Positions 7,253 through 18,310 of a DNA stretch of 54,560 nt are shown here, piece by piece. Location: positions 1 through 54,560 of the forward strand of contig CALLKY010000008.1 of the NCBI GenBank assembly GCA_938083135.1. Direction: 5' to 3'. Every line of letters begins with the position of its first letter. Within the stretch, counting starts at the first letter, position 1. A program made the translations under genes and the position numbers. This stretch comes from an uncultured Alphaproteobacteria bacterium. Its GTDB lineage: Bacteria > Pseudomonadota > Alphaproteobacteria > Bin95. A model generated the notes under the pieces. It did no database searches. It was not told where the DNA came from and saw nothing but the letters and a program-made list of their open reading frames with translations.

Positions 7253-8461
7253 ATGGCTCTCCGCCCACTGCTGCTTCTGATGTGCGTCTACCTTGGGCTG
7301 ACGCTCACAGGCTTGCATGCCATGGGCGCGCTGTTGCCCCATTTCATTACCATCTGGAGCTTATCTGAAACCGAAGCCGGCATGCTGACCAGTGCGATGT
7401 TCGTGGCCTATATCGGCACGGTGCCATTGATAGCGCTTTCAGAGAAGATTGACGCAAAGCCGATCCTGCTGGTCGGCGTGATCTGCAATATCGTTGGCTA
7501 TTGCGGCTTTGGCCTGCTGGCGGATGGGCTTTGGAGCGGCATGGCTTACCGGGTGCTGCAAGGCATTGGCTTCGCGCTGACCTATATGCCGGGCGTCAAA
7601 GCAATCAGTGACCGGGTGGATGCAAGCCAGCGTGGGCGGTCCGCATCCATCTATGTCTCCAGCTTTGCGACAACGACCAGCTTCTCCTTCGTTCTGGCCA
7701 TTCTGATTGCCGACGCCTGGACCTGGCGCGCGGCGTTCCTGCTGCCTGCAATCACCAATGCCATCGCCTTTGTGTTGATCCTGCTCGCATTGCCCGCCGC
7801 CAAACCAGAGGCCGCCCCTGACGGGCCGCGCCGGGCCGTTCTGGATTTCCGTGATGAATTGCGGGACCCCGAAATGCGCGGCTATTTTATCGCCGCCACC
7901 ATGCACACGGTCGAATTACTTGGCGTCCGCGCATGGTCGGTCGCGTTCTTCGTGTTCGCGGCGGGCGTTTATGGGTTTGAGCCAAGCTTGTTTATCGCAG
8001 CCTGCCTGGCCGGATTCCTAACTTTCATCGGCATGCCGACCAGTATGGCCGGCGGCGAATATGGCCATACGCGCGGGTTCGCCTATGCCTCTGGCATTGC
8101 CATGGCCTGTTCTGCGATTGCGTGCGCCGCCGTTGGATTTTCTGTGATGGGGCCGCTGCTGCTGTTCGCAGCCCTGGTGCTGATCCACAATTGTTTCGTG
8201 CTGGCGGATTCAGGCGCGCTGAATGGCGGGGCGGCTGCAGCGGCGCTACCAGGAAGGCGCGGGGCCGCCATCACGCTCATGGCCTTCGCTAACGCCATTG
8301 GCAGCTTTATCGGGCCGCTGCTGTTTGGCTTCGTGTTGGATATATCGGGCGGACGCCAGGACCCCTACGCCTGGGGCCTTGCGTTCATGAGCCTGAGCCT
8401 CTGCGTCATCATCGGTGTCGCCGCGCTCAATAGTGGCATGCGCCATAGCGGCAAGCGCTAA
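7253..8461 (+). CDS. MFS permease of unknown substrate
   Basis: A 402-residue, very hydrophobic protein with about 12 predicted transmembrane segments, an MFS-type loop after the second helix (ALSEKIDAKPILLVG) and a central cytoplasmic loop (about 180-200). It begins 82 bases after the second bufferin cluster on the same strand; there is no strong terminator in the gap, so cotranscription is possible. Substrate unknown: import of a nutrient, or efflux linked to the bufferin locus, cannot be told apart from sequence. No Shine-Dalgarno is evident at the ATG. Confidence 0.75.
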   Translation: MALRPLLLLMCVYLGLTLTGLHAMGALLPHFITIWSLSETEAGMLTSAMFVAYIGTVPLIALSEKIDAKPILLVGVICNIVGYCGFGLLADGLWSGMAYRVLQGIGFALTYMPGVKAISDRVDASQRGRSASIYVSSFATTTSFSFVLAILIADAWTWRAAFLLPAITNAIAFVLILLALPAAKPEAAPDGPRRAVLDFRDELRDPEMRGYFIAATMHTVELLGVRAWSVAFFVFAAGVYGFEPSLFIAACLAGFLTFIGMPTSMAGGEYGHTRGFAYASGIAMACSAIACAAVGFSVMGPLLLFAALVLIHNCFVLADSGALNGGAAAAALPGRRGAAITLMAFANAIGSFIGPLLFGFVLDISGGRQDPYAWGLAFMSLSLCVIIGVAALNSGMRHSGKR

Positions 8462-8493
8462 AGCCAAACGCCTAGATCAACGGTTAGAACAGA

Positions 8494-10566
8494 TCAGGTA
8501 TCGAGGAAGCTGCGGAGTTTGCGGCTACGGCTTGGGTGCTTCAGCTTGCGGAGCGCTTTCGCCTCAATCTGGCGGATACGTTCACGCGTAACAGAGAACT
8601 GCTGGCCAACTTCTTCCAGCGTGTGATCTGTGTTCATACCGATACCGAAGCGCATACGCAGCACACGCTCTTCACGAGGCGTGAGCGTGGAGAGCACGCG
8701 GGTTGTAGATTCGCGCAGGTTTGAGAGGATGGCGCTATCCAGCGGTTGGATGGCGTTCTTGTCCTCAATGAAGTCACCCAGATGGCTGTCTTCCTCGTCA
8801 CCAATCGGCGTTTCGAGGCTGATCGGCTCCTTGGCGATTTTCAGAACCTTGCGGACCTTCTCAAGCGGCATGCCAAGCTTCACAGCAAGCTCTTCCGGCA
8901 TCGGCTCACGACCGATTTCGTGGAGCATCTGGCGGCTGGTGCGCACAAGTTTGTTGATCGTCTCGATCATGTGAACAGGGATACGGATCGTCCGTGCCTG
9001 ATCCGCGATAGACCGCGTGATCGCCTGCCTGATCCACCATGTCGCGTAGGTGGAGAATTTATAGCCACGGCGATATTCGAACTTATCGACCGCTTTCATC
9101 AGGCCAATATTGCCTTCCTGGATCAGGTCCAGGAACTGCAGGCCACGATTGGTGTATTTTTTGGCGATGGAAATCACGAGACGGAGATTGGCTTCCACCA
9201 TTTCCTTCTTCGCCCGCGCAGCTTCACGTTCGCCCTGCTGGACGATGGTGACGACTTCGCGGAATTCGCCGTATGGCAGCTGGATTTTCCGGCAGATTTC
9301 CCACATTTCTGCGCGAATTTCTTTCACCTCATCCTGGTGATTCTGGCAGAAACGCTTCCATTCACTCTTCTGGCTGATGGAGCGGAACCAGCGTGGGTCC
9401 GTCTCCCGGCCACGCCATTCAGCGATGAACTTGTCCCGCTTCACGCCGGACTTCATCGCCAGACGCAAAACCTGGCCTTCTAACGCCACGGCTTCACGGT
9501 TCAGCTCATAAAGCTGCTCGATCAGCTGCTCAATCCGCTGGTTATGCAAGCGAATTGGCGTCACCGTCTCAACCAATTCCTTGGCGGTACGCAGGTATTT
9601 CTTCTCCAGCGTCTGATCCGGATCTTCGCTGGCTTCGATGCGATCCATCCGCTCAATGCGGGTTTTCTCTAGCCGCTTGTGGACGCGGGATAGTTTGACA
9701 AACGCTTCCTCGGACAGCGGCAGCAGCACCTTTTCCATGGCTGCGAGGGAAAGGCTGACGGCCTCATCCGCATCATCGTCATCATCATCGGCTGCGGTGC
9801 TGGATGAACTTTCATCGTCAGATGTATCTTCGCCGTTTGCAGCGGCGGCAGCTTTCGCTTTCGCCTTCTTCTCATCATCATTGGCGGCAGCAGCTGTGCT
9901 CGCGGCCGTAACGACGGTTGGCGCTTGATCAGGCGCCATGGTGTTTATTGTGCCGTCAAGATCCAGGATATCCCGGAGCAGGATACCGCCATCCTTCAAA
10001 GTATCGCGCCAATCCAGAATGGCCAGCGTGGTCAAAGGGCTACGCATCAGCGCGGCGATCATTTTCTCACGGCCAGCTTCAATCCGCTTGGCGATCGCGA
10101 TTTCGCCTTCACGAGACAGCAGCTCGACAGAGCCCATTTCGCGCAAATACATGCGCACCGGGTCATCGGTGCGGCCAATGTCGTCATCATCAATATTACC
10201 GGCGACGCGCTTACCGGGCGCTTCGGCGTCATCATCGTCAGCAGCGGCCTTTTCAGCGGGCTCGTCGTCAGCTTCTTCAGCCTCAACGACATTAACGCCC
10301 ATTTCCGACAGGGCGGCCATGACGTCTTCGATCTGCTCGGAGGACACTTCCTCTGGCGGCAGCGCGGCGTTCAGTTCGTCATAGGTGACAGAACCGCGTT
10401 CCTTGGCAGCGGCGAGAAGCTTCTTGATCGCAGCGCTATCGTCCAGCTGCAGGCGATCAGCCGCCTCTTCACCAGGCTTAGCGGCCTTGGCGGTTTTGTC
10501 TGTCTTGGCTTTTTTCGGCGCGGATTTGGTTGCCGCCGCCGTCGCTTTTTTTGCTTTAGTCGCCAT
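8494..10566 (-). CDS. rpoD: RNA polymerase primary sigma factor sigma-70
   Basis: The protein has the full set of primary sigma regions: region 1.1 at the N-terminus, region 1.2 ([20 protein letters not shown]), the non-conserved insert, region 2 ([40 protein letters not shown]), region 3 and region 4 ([20 protein letters not shown]). I chose the ATG at 10566 (MATKAKK, 690 residues), preceded by GGCGGAGAGAG. The N-terminus is lysine- and alanine-rich. About residues 220-275 are a long acidic, alanine-rich low-complexity stretch inside the insert. It follows dnaG, as in many alphaproteobacteria, with 123 bases between them that may carry its own promoter. Confidence 0.96.
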   Translation of the reverse strand: MATKAKKATAAATKSAPKKAKTDKTAKAAKPGEEAADRLQLDDSAAIKKLLAAAKERGSVTYDELNAALPPEEVSSEQIEDVMAALSEMGVNVVEAEEADDEPAEKAAADDDDAEAPGKRVAGNIDDDDIGRTDDPVRMYLREMGSVELLSREGEIAIAKRIEAGREKMIAALMRSPLTTLAILDWRDTLKDGGILLRDILDLDGTINTMAPDQAPTVVTAASTAAAANDDEKKAKAKAAAAANGEDTSDDESSSSTAADDDDDDADEAVSLSLAAMEKVLLPLSEEAFVKLSRVHKRLEKTRIERMDRIEASEDPDQTLEKKYLRTAKELVETVTPIRLHNQRIEQLIEQLYELNREAVALEGQVLRLAMKSGVKRDKFIAEWRGRETDPRWFRSISQKSEWKRFCQNHQDEVKEIRAEMWEICRKIQLPYGEFREVVTIVQQGEREAARAKKEMVEANLRLVISIAKKYTNRGLQFLDLIQEGNIGLMKAVDKFEYRRGYKFSTYATWWIRQAITRSIADQARTIRIPVHMIETINKLVRTSRQMLHEIGREPMPEELAVKLGMPLEKVRKVLKIAKEPISLETPIGDEEDSHLGDFIEDKNAIQPLDSAILSNLRESTTRVLSTLTPREERVLRMRFGIGMNTDHTLEEVGQQFSVTRERIRQIEAKALRKLKHPSRSRKLRSFLDT

Positions 10567-10689
10567 TCTCTCTCCGCCTTCTCCAGCCAACGCCAGATGC
10601 CGAATCGCGTAAACGGCCCCAATCATGCTCTATAAGGGCGTATTGGTTAACGCATTATTTTCAAATTTTTCAAGAGGACGGCTGTTTGA

Positions 10690-12507
10690 TTACCGTTCTC
10701 GGAAGACTGCCTGCATTTCTGAATCAAGTGCCTGCAGCGCCCTATCATCCTGCATGTTCAATGATCGCGCGCGCCGCTGAATCTCCTGATTGACCTCATC
10801 CCGTTCCATTGCAGAAATGGCTTGGTTTAGCCAAATAGCAATGTCCGCCTCGTTTTCCTGCAAAACTCCAGGCGGGCGTCGGCGCTTTATATCTGCATCC
10901 AGCAAAGACAAAGTCCGCGTCAGACCGGCATTCGTTAGATGGTTGCGCAAGGCCCCAGCGTCAATACCAGGAGCATGCACAATATTCTGTACGAGCGCCG
11001 CCCGGAGACTGTCAAGCGCCGGATCTGCGAATCGGACCAACGCCAGGCGTTCCGCCAAAGGCTCCGCCAGATCCGGCCGCTGCAACAATACATAGACCAA
11101 CCGGCCTTCACCGATAGAGCGCGCAGCAACACGCGCCCCCGCTGCCGGGCGTGGCAAACGGCGCGCTGGCGGGCCTTGGTCGCGCTTCTTCCAATGATCG
11201 CCCCGACCGTTGTAGCGATCATAGGTGCGCTGCTGCGGCTCCTCCAAACCAAAGGCTTGGCGCAGGCGGTTGCGGATTTCATCGGTGAAGTAGCGACGGA
11301 CCGTTTCATCCTGGATACCGCGCGCCAGGTCATGCAGGCGTTTGTCGAACGCCGCGCGCTGTTCTGGCTGGGTTGCGTCGATTTCAGACAGCGCATCTGC
11401 CCAAATGATATCCGCCAGGCTTTCGGCGTTCGCAAACGCTTCGTTCAATGCTTCAGCGCCGTTTTCCCGCACCATTTCATCCGGGTCCTGGCCACCCGTC
11501 AGCAGCGTGAATTTGAGGCTGCGCCCCGGAACCAGGATCGGCAAACACCGAAGGGCGGCCCGGCCTGCAGCGCGACGGCCAGCGGCGTCGCCATCCATGC
11601 AAAGCGTTGGCCTGGCCGCAATTTTCCAGAGCCGCTTGATCTGATTTTCCGTGATGGCGGTGCCCAGCGGTGCGACGGCGTTCGGGATGCCCGCTTCGCT
11701 AAGCGCGATCACATCCATATAGCCCTCAACGACAATAATCTCACCCGCCTTGTGCCCAGGCTCCCGCGCCAAATCGAGGCCATAAAGCGTGTCGCCCTTC
11801 TGAAATAGCGGGCTGTCGGGTGAATTCAGATATTTCGGCTGCGCCTCACCAAGCGCCCGGGCACCGAAAGCGATGCAACGGCCACGCGCATCCATAATCG
11901 GAAAGATCACGCGGTCCTTGAAGTAGCCATAGACGCGCCCGTCATCGGATTTACGCGCCAGACCAGCTTCGACCAGCACATCATCCTCATAGCCTTCGCG
12001 GCGGAGATAGGCGATGACGGCCATGCGGTCCGCAGGCGCATATCCAAGCTGGAACCGACGCATGGTCGGTTCGGCCAATCCGCGCCGCTCCAGATAGGTC
12101 AGCGCTTCCGCACCATGGGGCATGCGCAATTGCTGCTCAAAGAAATGGGCCGCCGCTGTATTGGCCTCCCGCATGCCCTTGGCCTGCTCAGCCCGCGCAT
12201 GCTCTTCCGGTGTTTCCTGCGGCACATCCATACCGGCGAGACCGGCGCACGTCTCCACCGCTTCCATGAATGTCATGCCTTCGACATTCATCAGAAATGA
12301 AAGGATGTCGCCATGCTCACCGGATGAAAAGCAGTGATAAAAGCCTTTCTCATCATTCACGGTGAAGGATGGCGACTTCTCCGCGTTAAATGGCGACAGC
12401 CCAACAAATTCCCGCCCGCGCTTGATGAGTTTCACGCGCCGCTGCACGATGTCACTCACCGAGACGCGCTGCTTTAACTCTTCAAGGAAATGCGGGGGGA
12501 GGCTCAA
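10690..12507 (-). CDS. dnaG: DNA primase
   Basis: A 605-residue primase that makes RNA primers at the replication fork. Domains: N-terminal CHC2-like zinc domain (residues 1-100), primase catalytic core with the Toprim motif (IIVVEGYMDVIALSEAG) and DGDAAGR acidic motif, and a C-terminal helicase-interacting region. The zinc site is degenerate: by alignment with E. coli C40, H43, C61 and C64 it reads Ser, Asn, Cys and Ser (GLSPFNAEK, YHCFSSGEH), so it probably cannot hold zinc in the usual way. I recall similar loss in other alphaproteobacterial primases. Upstream of rpoD on the same strand. Confidence 0.95.
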   Translation of the reverse strand: MSLPPHFLEELKQRVSVSDIVQRRVKLIKRGREFVGLSPFNAEKSPSFTVNDEKGFYHCFSSGEHGDILSFLMNVEGMTFMEAVETCAGLAGMDVPQETPEEHARAEQAKGMREANTAAAHFFEQQLRMPHGAEALTYLERRGLAEPTMRRFQLGYAPADRMAVIAYLRREGYEDDVLVEAGLARKSDDGRVYGYFKDRVIFPIMDARGRCIAFGARALGEAQPKYLNSPDSPLFQKGDTLYGLDLAREPGHKAGEIIVVEGYMDVIALSEAGIPNAVAPLGTAITENQIKRLWKIAARPTLCMDGDAAGRRAAGRAALRCLPILVPGRSLKFTLLTGGQDPDEMVRENGAEALNEAFANAESLADIIWADALSEIDATQPEQRAAFDKRLHDLARGIQDETVRRYFTDEIRNRLRQAFGLEEPQQRTYDRYNGRGDHWKKRDQGPPARRLPRPAAGARVAARSIGEGRLVYVLLQRPDLAEPLAERLALVRFADPALDSLRAALVQNIVHAPGIDAGALRNHLTNAGLTRTLSLLDADIKRRRPPGVLQENEADIAIWLNQAISAMERDEVNQEIQRRARSLNMQDDRALQALDSEMQAVFRER

Positions 12508-12519
12508 GCCAACACGCTC

Positions 12520-12981
12520 CTACTTGGCAGCCAAGCGCTGTTTCACCAAACCGGCAGCCGCCTGCATATCCATAGCGGCGGCGTTGCCGGATTTAAGCAC
12601 ACCCATAACCTTGCCCATATCCTTGATCGATGCAGCACCCGTGTCCGCAATCGCCTTGTCGATCGCGGCCCCCATGGCGGCCTCATCCATCTGTTCTGGT
12701 AAGAACGTTTGGATGACCGCAATTTCAGCCTGCTCAGCCTCAGCGAGTTCAAGACGCCCGCCTTGCTCATACATTTTGATCGATTCGTTACGCTGCTTGA
12801 CCATCTTTTGCAGCAACTCTTGGATCTCGTCATCGCTGACGCCATCGCGGGAGCCATCGCTCCGATTGGCGATGTCACGGTCCTTAATTGCGGCTAAAAT
12901 CAAGCGGATGGTCGAAAGTTCAGCCGGGCGCTTATTGCGCATGGCGTCCTTCATTGCGGATTTAAGGTCGTCTCTTAGCAT
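12520..12981 (-). CDS. yqeY: GatB/YqeY domain-containing protein
   Basis: A 153-residue YqeY-family protein, related to the tail domain of the GatB amidotransferase subunit. Characteristic stretches: LRDDLKSAMKDAMRNK, LSTIRLILAAIKDRDI and, near the end, GKVMGVLKSGNAAAMDMQAA. The start at 12981 (MLRDDLK) has AGGAG six bases upstream, better than the upstream in-frame ATG. Its position between carA (divergent) and dnaG is the standard alphaproteobacterial arrangement. A role linked to tRNA-dependent amidation has been proposed for the family, but the function remains unclear. Confidence 0.9.
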   Translation of the reverse strand: MLRDDLKSAMKDAMRNKRPAELSTIRLILAAIKDRDIANRSDGSRDGVSDDEIQELLQKMVKQRNESIKMYEQGGRLELAEAEQAEIAVIQTFLPEQMDEAAMGAAIDKAIADTGAASIKDMGKVMGVLKSGNAAAMDMQAAAGLVKQRLAAK

Positions 12982-13070
12982 GTTTGGCTCCTGAAGCGCG
13001 GCGACTCGTCGCCCTTGGCGCTTTAGCGTCAACGTGTTGTAATTGCAGGATATTGTGATTTCCTGGCAGC

Positions 13071-13099
13071 TTGACGCTTGCCCCTCATTTGCCTATTAA
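13071..13099 (+). promoter_or_regulatory. Sigma-70 promoter for carAB
   Basis: TTGACG (13071-13076), a 17-base spacer and TATTAA (13094-13099) form a near-consensus sigma-70 promoter. It lies 78 bases upstream of the carA start codon, in the divergent gap with yqeY. Confidence 0.75.
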
Positions 13100-13176
13100 C
13101 AGGAAGTTTTGCAAGGGCTGCACGGTAACGACGCGAAGGCGCGCGCCACCGACATCCAAGAAGGTCTCCCAGAGGT

Positions 13177-14391
13177 ATGGCGGAATCATCCGGCAATAAG
13201 GCGTCTCCCACAGGGGATACGCCCGTTATTGATGCGCGCAATCCGGGTTCTGACCCCGTGCGCACAGGCGCGCTTGTGCTCGCCGATGGAACGGTATTTA
13301 GGGGCTTTGGCCTTGGTGCCAAGGGGGCAGCGGTTGGGGAGGTATGCTTCGTTACCTCTATGACCGGGTATCAGGAAACCCTGACGGACCCGTCTTTCGC
13401 TGGCCAGATCGTTACATTCACGTTCCCGCATATCGGCATTGTCGGTGCCAATCCTGAAGACATGGAAACAACCGTGCCCGCCAGTCGTGGCGCGATCATG
13501 CGGATGGATCCAACGGACCCATCCAACTTCCGCAGCGCCGAACGGATCGACGCATGGCTCGCCCGCATGAACCTCGTGGGCCTCGCCGGGCTTGATACCC
13601 GACGCCTGACCCGCCGCATTCGTGATTTGGGCGCACCCACCGGCGTTGTCATGAACGGCGGCGACGCAGCGCCTGACATTCAGGATGCCGTGGTCGAGGC
13701 CAAAGGGTGGCCCGGGCTTGAAGGTATGGACCTCGCCAAAGCTGTCACCTGCAGCGAAGCCTACAGCTGGACCCAGACAGTATGGGCGCTGGGTGAAGGC
13801 TATAGCGCGCAAACGGCCCCAAAGCGGAAAGTGGTCGCCATCGATTATGGTGCCAAACACAACATCCTCCGCCACTTGGCCGAGCGTGACTGCGACGTAG
13901 AAGTCGTGCCTGCAACGGCGACAGCTGAAGACATTCTCGCCCGCAAGCCAGACGGCGTGTTTCTATCCAACGGACCGGGCGATCCAGCAGCGACGGCGGA
14001 CTATGCCGTGCCTTGCTTGCAAGCGCTAATCCAGGCGGGCGTGCCGATTTTCGGCATCTGCCTTGGTCACCAACTTCTGTCCCTGGCGCTTGGCGCTAAG
14101 ACGGGAAAAATGGATATCGGCCACCGCGGTGCCAACCATCCGGTGAAGGAGTTGGCGACGGGCAAGGTGGAAATCACCAGCCAGAACCATGGGTTTGCGG
14201 TCCTGCGTGACAGCCTGCCAGACGGTGTGATCGAGACCCATTCCAGTCTGTTCGATAGCTCCGTTGAGGGCATTGCCGTTCAGGGCAAGCCGATCTTCTC
14301 CGTCCAATACCATCCTGAGGCCTCGCCAGGCCCTCATGACAGCCGCCATTTGTTCGACCGGTTTATCGAGGCGATTGACCAGCATGCCTAA
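13177..14391 (+). CDS. carA: Carbamoyl-phosphate synthase, small (glutaminase) subunit
   Basis: A 404-residue protein that hydrolyses glutamine and passes ammonia to CarB for arginine and pyrimidine synthesis. The N-terminal CPSase domain ([20 protein letters not shown]) is followed by a class-I glutamine amidotransferase domain with the nucleophile elbow [10 protein letters not shown] and the His-Glu pair in [10 protein letters not shown]. The first 25 or so residues extend beyond the usual start. An AGAGG just before the ATG supports this start. It overlaps carB by eight bases, so the two subunits are made from one message under the promoter at 13071. Confidence 0.96.
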   Translation: MAESSGNKASPTGDTPVIDARNPGSDPVRTGALVLADGTVFRGFGLGAKGAAVGEVCFVTSMTGYQETLTDPSFAGQIVTFTFPHIGIVGANPEDMETTVPASRGAIMRMDPTDPSNFRSAERIDAWLARMNLVGLAGLDTRRLTRRIRDLGAPTGVVMNGGDAAPDIQDAVVEAKGWPGLEGMDLAKAVTCSEAYSWTQTVWALGEGYSAQTAPKRKVVAIDYGAKHNILRHLAERDCDVEVVPATATAEDILARKPDGVFLSNGPGDPAATADYAVPCLQALIQAGVPIFGICLGHQLLSLALGAKTGKMDIGHRGANHPVKELATGKVEITSQNHGFAVLRDSLPDGVIETHSSLFDSSVEGIAVQGKPIFSVQYHPEASPGPHDSRHLFDRFIEAIDQHA

Positions 14392-17300
14392 ACGTACAGA
14401 CCTCAAGTCGATCATGATCATCGGCGCCGGGCCAATTGTTATTGGTCAGGCCTGCGAGTTCGACTATTCCGGTGCCCAAGCGTGTAAAGCGCTCCGTGAG
14501 GAGGGTTATCGCGTCATCCTGGTGAACTCTAACCCCGCCACCATCATGACGGACCCGGAATTCGCAGACGCCACATATATTGAGCCGATCACGCCGGAGA
14601 TGGTCGAAAAGATCATTGCCAAGGAAAAGCCGGATGCACTGTTGCCCACCATGGGCGGTCAAACGGCGCTGAACACCGCACTGGCACTGGCTGATTCCGG
14701 CGCGCTTGAAAAGCACGGCGTTGAGCTGATCGGTGCCCGCCAGGACGCAATCGCCAAAGCCGAAGATCGCCAGCTGTTCCGCGACGCCATGGACAAAATT
14801 GGCCTCGCCACGCCAACAAGCGCCGTCGTGCGCGATATGGCGACAGGCTTCAAGGAAATGGAGCGGATCGGCCTACCACTCATCATCCGCCCATCCTTCA
14901 CGCTTGGCGGTGCGGGCGGCGGCATTGCTTATAACCGTGATGAGTTCGAAGAGATCGTGCGCGGTGGCATTGATGCCTCCCCCATCGGCGAAGTGCTGGT
15001 TGAACAATCCGTGCTTGGCTGGAAAGAGTTTGAGATGGAAGTCGTGCGCGACCGCGCCGACAACTGCATCATTGTATGCTCCATCGAAAACGTTGACCCC
15101 ATGGGCATCCACACTGGTGATTCAGTGACCGTCGCCCCAGCGCTAACGCTGACGGACAAAGAATTCCAGATCATGCGGGACGCGTCTATCGCGGTCCTCC
15201 GGGAGATCGGCGTCGATACGGGCGGGTCCAATGTTCAGTTCGCAGTGAACCCAAAAGACGGCGCACTCGTTGTTATCGAAATGAACCCGCGCGTGTCACG
15301 CTCATCAGCGCTTGCATCCAAAGCGACCGGATTCCCGATTGCGAAGATCGCGGCGAAGCTGGCCATTGGCTACACGCTGGACGAACTCGACAACGACATC
15401 ACACAAGTCACGCCGGCAAGCTTTGAGCCGACGCTGGATTATGTCGTCGTCAAGATCCCGCGCTTCACGTTCGAGAAATTCGCGGGCGCTGATCCATACC
15501 TCACAACGTCCATGAAATCCGTCGGCGAAGCGATGGCCATTGGCCGCTCCTTCCCCGAAGCCTACCAGAAGGCGCTGCGGAGCTTAGAAACGGGTCTCGA
15601 CGGGCTGAATGAGATCGAGATCGAAGGGGCGCCAGATCGCGATGCCATCATCGCCGCATTGGCGAAGCCCGCACCAGACCGGGGCATCACCATCGCCCAG
15701 GGCTTCCGCCATGGGCTTTCGGCTGAAGAAATCAGGCGCGTCACCAGCTACGATCCCTGGTTCCTGGGCCAGATCAAAGCTTTGGTTGATGAAGAAGAAA
15801 ACGTGCGGGCGAACGGCCTGCCCCGAACGCGCATCGGCATGGCGCGCCTGAAGCGGCTTGGCTTCTCTGACGCACGCTTGGGCCAATTGATTGGCCAGAC
15901 GGCACTTCAAGTCCGGGCGCACCGCCATGATCTGAAAGTGAAGCCGGTCTATAAGCGCATTGATACCTGCGCGGCGGAATTCGCGTCCTCAACGTCATAT
16001 CTCTACTCCTGCTACGAGGATCCGGGGGCGGCGGAACCTGAATGCGAAGCGGATGTGTCCGACGCCCGGAAGATCATGATCCTAGGCGGCGGTCCGAACC
16101 GTATCGGCCAGGGCATTGAGTTTGATTATTGCTGCGTCCACGCCGCCTATGCGCTGTCTGAGGCCGGGTATGAGACTATTATGGTCAACTGCAACCCGGA
16201 AACGGTATCAACCGACTATGACACCTCTGATCGGCTCTACTTTGAGCCGCTGACGGCGGAAGACGTACTAGAAATCGCACAGTTGGAAGCCTCAAAAGGC
16301 GAGCTTCTAGGCGTGATCGTGCAGTTTGGCGGCCAGACCCCGTTGAAACTGGCGGCCGCACTTGAAGAAGCCGGCGTACCAATCCTTGGCACCTCCCCCG
16401 ATGCGATTGATTTGGCGGAAGACCGCCAGCGATTCCAGCAATTGCTGACGGACCTGAACCTGCGCCAACCGCCTAACGGCACTGCGACCAATACTGATGA
16501 AGCTGAAGCGATTGCTGAACGCATCGGCTATCCCGTGCTGCTGCGCCCATCCTACGTGCTTGGCGGCAGGGCCATGGAAATCGTCCATGACGCTGCCGAT
16601 CTCCGCCGCTATATGCGGACGGCTGTGCAAGCATCAGGCGATAACCCGGTTCTGGTCGACCGCTATTTGGCGGACGCCATTGAGGTTGACGTTGATGCGC
16701 TGGGCGATGGGGAGGATGTCCAGGTTGCGGGCGTCATGGAGCATATTGAGGAAGCTGGCGTGCATTCCGGTGACAGCGCCTGCGCGATTCCACCCCATAG
16801 CCTGGAGCCAGCCACGGTCGCTGAAATCAGCCGCCAGATCATCGCAATGGGCAAGGCGCTCAAGGTCAAAGGCCTGATGAACGCGCAGTTTGCCGTAAAA
16901 CCAGGTGGCGATGGCGAAGAAGACGCAATCTACGTTTTGGAAGTGAATCCTCGCGCCAGCCGCACAGCACCCTTTGTGGCAAAGGCGACGGGCGTACAGG
17001 TCGCCAAACTTGCCGCGCGCGCCATGGCTGGTGAGAAGCTTTCAGAGCTACCGCCGCTCAATGCAACGCCAGACCAGGTCTCGGTCAAAGAGGCCGTATT
17101 CCCGTTTGCGCGCTTCCCGGGTGTGGATATCTTGCTTGGGCCAGAAATGCGCTCGACGGGCGAGGCCATGGGCATCGACCAGGATTTCGGACGTGCATTC
17201 GCCAAATCTCAGCTTGGCGCGGGCGTTGTTCTGCCGCTTGAGGGGGCGATTTTCATCTCCGTTCGCGATCACGACAAACCCTTGATGGTCTCAGCCGCAC

Positions 17301-17638
17301 GCCGCATGAATGCGATGGGCTTCAAAGTGCTGGCGACCAGCGGCACGGCAGATTTCCTGACAGCAGAAGGGGTTACTGTTGATCGCGTGCACAAAGTGCT
17401 GGACGCCCAAAGGCCCCATATCGTCGATAAAATTAAATCTGGCGAAGTGCAGCTCGTGATCAACACGACGGAGGGCGCAGGTGCAATTCGTGACAGCTTC
17501 AGCATGCGGCGGGCAGCCCTTTTGGAGCGGGTTCCCTATTACACGACCGCTGCCGGAGCGATTGCCGCTGTGCAAGCAATTGCGGCAATGCGTGACGGCG
17601 CGCTTGAAGTTAAGCCCTTGCAATCCTATTTTGCCTAA
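14384..17638 (+). CDS. carB: Carbamoyl-phosphate synthase, large subunit
   Basis: A 1084-residue protein (E. coli 1073) using the start ATG at 14384 ([20 protein letters not shown]) inside the end of carA. It contains two homologous ATP-grasp halves (first about residues 1-400; second opening with [19 protein letters not shown]), an oligomerisation region between them, and a C-terminal MGS-like allosteric domain ([18 protein letters not shown]). It makes carbamoyl phosphate from bicarbonate, ammonia and two ATP in complex with CarA. A terminator hairpin follows 57 bases after the stop. No unusual residues noticed. Confidence 0.97.
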   Translation: MPKRTDLKSIMIIGAGPIVIGQACEFDYSGAQACKALREEGYRVILVNSNPATIMTDPEFADATYIEPITPEMVEKIIAKEKPDALLPTMGGQTALNTALALADSGALEKHGVELIGARQDAIAKAEDRQLFRDAMDKIGLATPTSAVVRDMATGFKEMERIGLPLIIRPSFTLGGAGGGIAYNRDEFEEIVRGGIDASPIGEVLVEQSVLGWKEFEMEVVRDRADNCIIVCSIENVDPMGIHTGDSVTVAPALTLTDKEFQIMRDASIAVLREIGVDTGGSNVQFAVNPKDGALVVIEMNPRVSRSSALASKATGFPIAKIAAKLAIGYTLDELDNDITQVTPASFEPTLDYVVVKIPRFTFEKFAGADPYLTTSMKSVGEAMAIGRSFPEAYQKALRSLETGLDGLNEIEIEGAPDRDAIIAALAKPAPDRGITIAQGFRHGLSAEEIRRVTSYDPWFLGQIKALVDEEENVRANGLPRTRIGMARLKRLGFSDARLGQLIGQTALQVRAHRHDLKVKPVYKRIDTCAAEFASSTSYLYSCYEDPGAAEPECEADVSDARKIMILGGGPNRIGQGIEFDYCCVHAAYALSEAGYETIMVNCNPETVSTDYDTSDRLYFEPLTAEDVLEIAQLEASKGELLGVIVQFGGQTPLKLAAALEEAGVPILGTSPDAIDLAEDRQRFQQLLTDLNLRQPPNGTATNTDEAEAIAERIGYPVLLRPSYVLGGRAMEIVHDAADLRRYMRTAVQASGDNPVLVDRYLADAIEVDVDALGDGEDVQVAGVMEHIEEAGVHSGDSACAIPPHSLEPATVAEISRQIIAMGKALKVKGLMNAQFAVKPGGDGEEDAIYVLEVNPRASRTAPFVAKATGVQVAKLAARAMAGEKLSELPPLNATPDQVSVKEAVFPFARFPGVDILLGPEMRSTGEAMGIDQDFGRAFAKSQLGAGVVLPLEGAIFISVRDHDKPLMVSAARRMNAMGFKVLATSGTADFLTAEGVTVDRVHKVLDAQRPHIVDKIKSGEVQLVINTTEGAGAIRDSFSMRRAALLERVPYYTTAAGAIAAVQAIAAMRDGALEVKPLQSYFA

Positions 17639-17695
17639 AGCGAGCATTCAGCTTGCCCTGCGTTTCTGGGAGAGCGCAGACCTGAATTAGGTGAG

Positions 17696-17732
17696 CCGCC
17701 GTGAACTTCCGTTCGCGGCGGATATTGTTTTT
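17696..17732 (+). terminator. Intrinsic terminator after carB
   Basis: Eleven-base arms (17696-17706 and 17711-17721, one G-U pair) with a TTCC loop, followed by ATATTGTTTTTG. This separates carAB from greA. Confidence 0.8.
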
Positions 17733-17780
17733 GTACGGACGGCGGAAAGATCGTCCGGCAAATTGGGATGGAGTAAGTTA

Positions 17781-18254
17781 ATGGACCGTGTGCCAATGAC
17801 CCCGGGAGGCCTTTTGACCCTCCAGGAAGAACTAAAGCGTTTGAAGGGCGATGACCGCCCCACAGTTATTCGGGCGATTGCAGAAGCGCGCGAACACGGC
17901 GATCTGTCAGAAAACGCCGAGTATCATGCTGCAAAAGAAAAGCAATCCTTCATCGAAGGCCGCATCGCGGAACTGGAAGATAAAACCAGCCGCGCCCATG
18001 TGATCGACCCTTCAACCATGTCTGGTGACACGGTTCGCTTCGGCGCGACCGTCAAGGTGGTTGATGAAGAATCGGACGAGGAAACTGAGTATCAGATCGT
18101 CGGTGCCGAGGAATCAGATATCGCCACCGGTCGGATATCTATCACCTCCCCAATTGCGCGGGCGATGATCGGTAAATCCAAAGGCGATCAGATCGAAGTT
18201 CAGGCCCCGGCTGGTGCGCGCTATTACGAAATCCTCGAAGTCGGGTATCGTTGA
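17781..18254 (+). CDS. greA: Transcription elongation factor GreA
   Basis: A 157-residue GreA that rescues backtracked RNA polymerase by stimulating transcript cleavage. The N-terminal coiled coil carries the acidic tip ([19 protein letters not shown]) with the conserved Asp-Glu pair, and the C-terminal FKBP-like domain ([18 protein letters not shown]) is complete. I chose the ATG at 17781 ([10 protein letters not shown]), which matches normal GreA length and has GGAG upstream; the longer frame from 17691 begins inside the carB terminator. It lies alone between carAB and the CoA-transferase gene. Confidence 0.96.
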   Translation: MDRVPMTPGGLLTLQEELKRLKGDDRPTVIRAIAEAREHGDLSENAEYHAAKEKQSFIEGRIAELEDKTSRAHVIDPSTMSGDTVRFGATVKVVDEESDEETEYQIVGAEESDIATGRISITSPIARAMIGKSKGDQIEVQAPAGARYYEILEVGYR

Positions 18255-18310
18255 TCATCTGAATCGGTTCTGTCAGTGCCTGGCGGAACCTGAAATAGAG
18301 GATTGATGCG

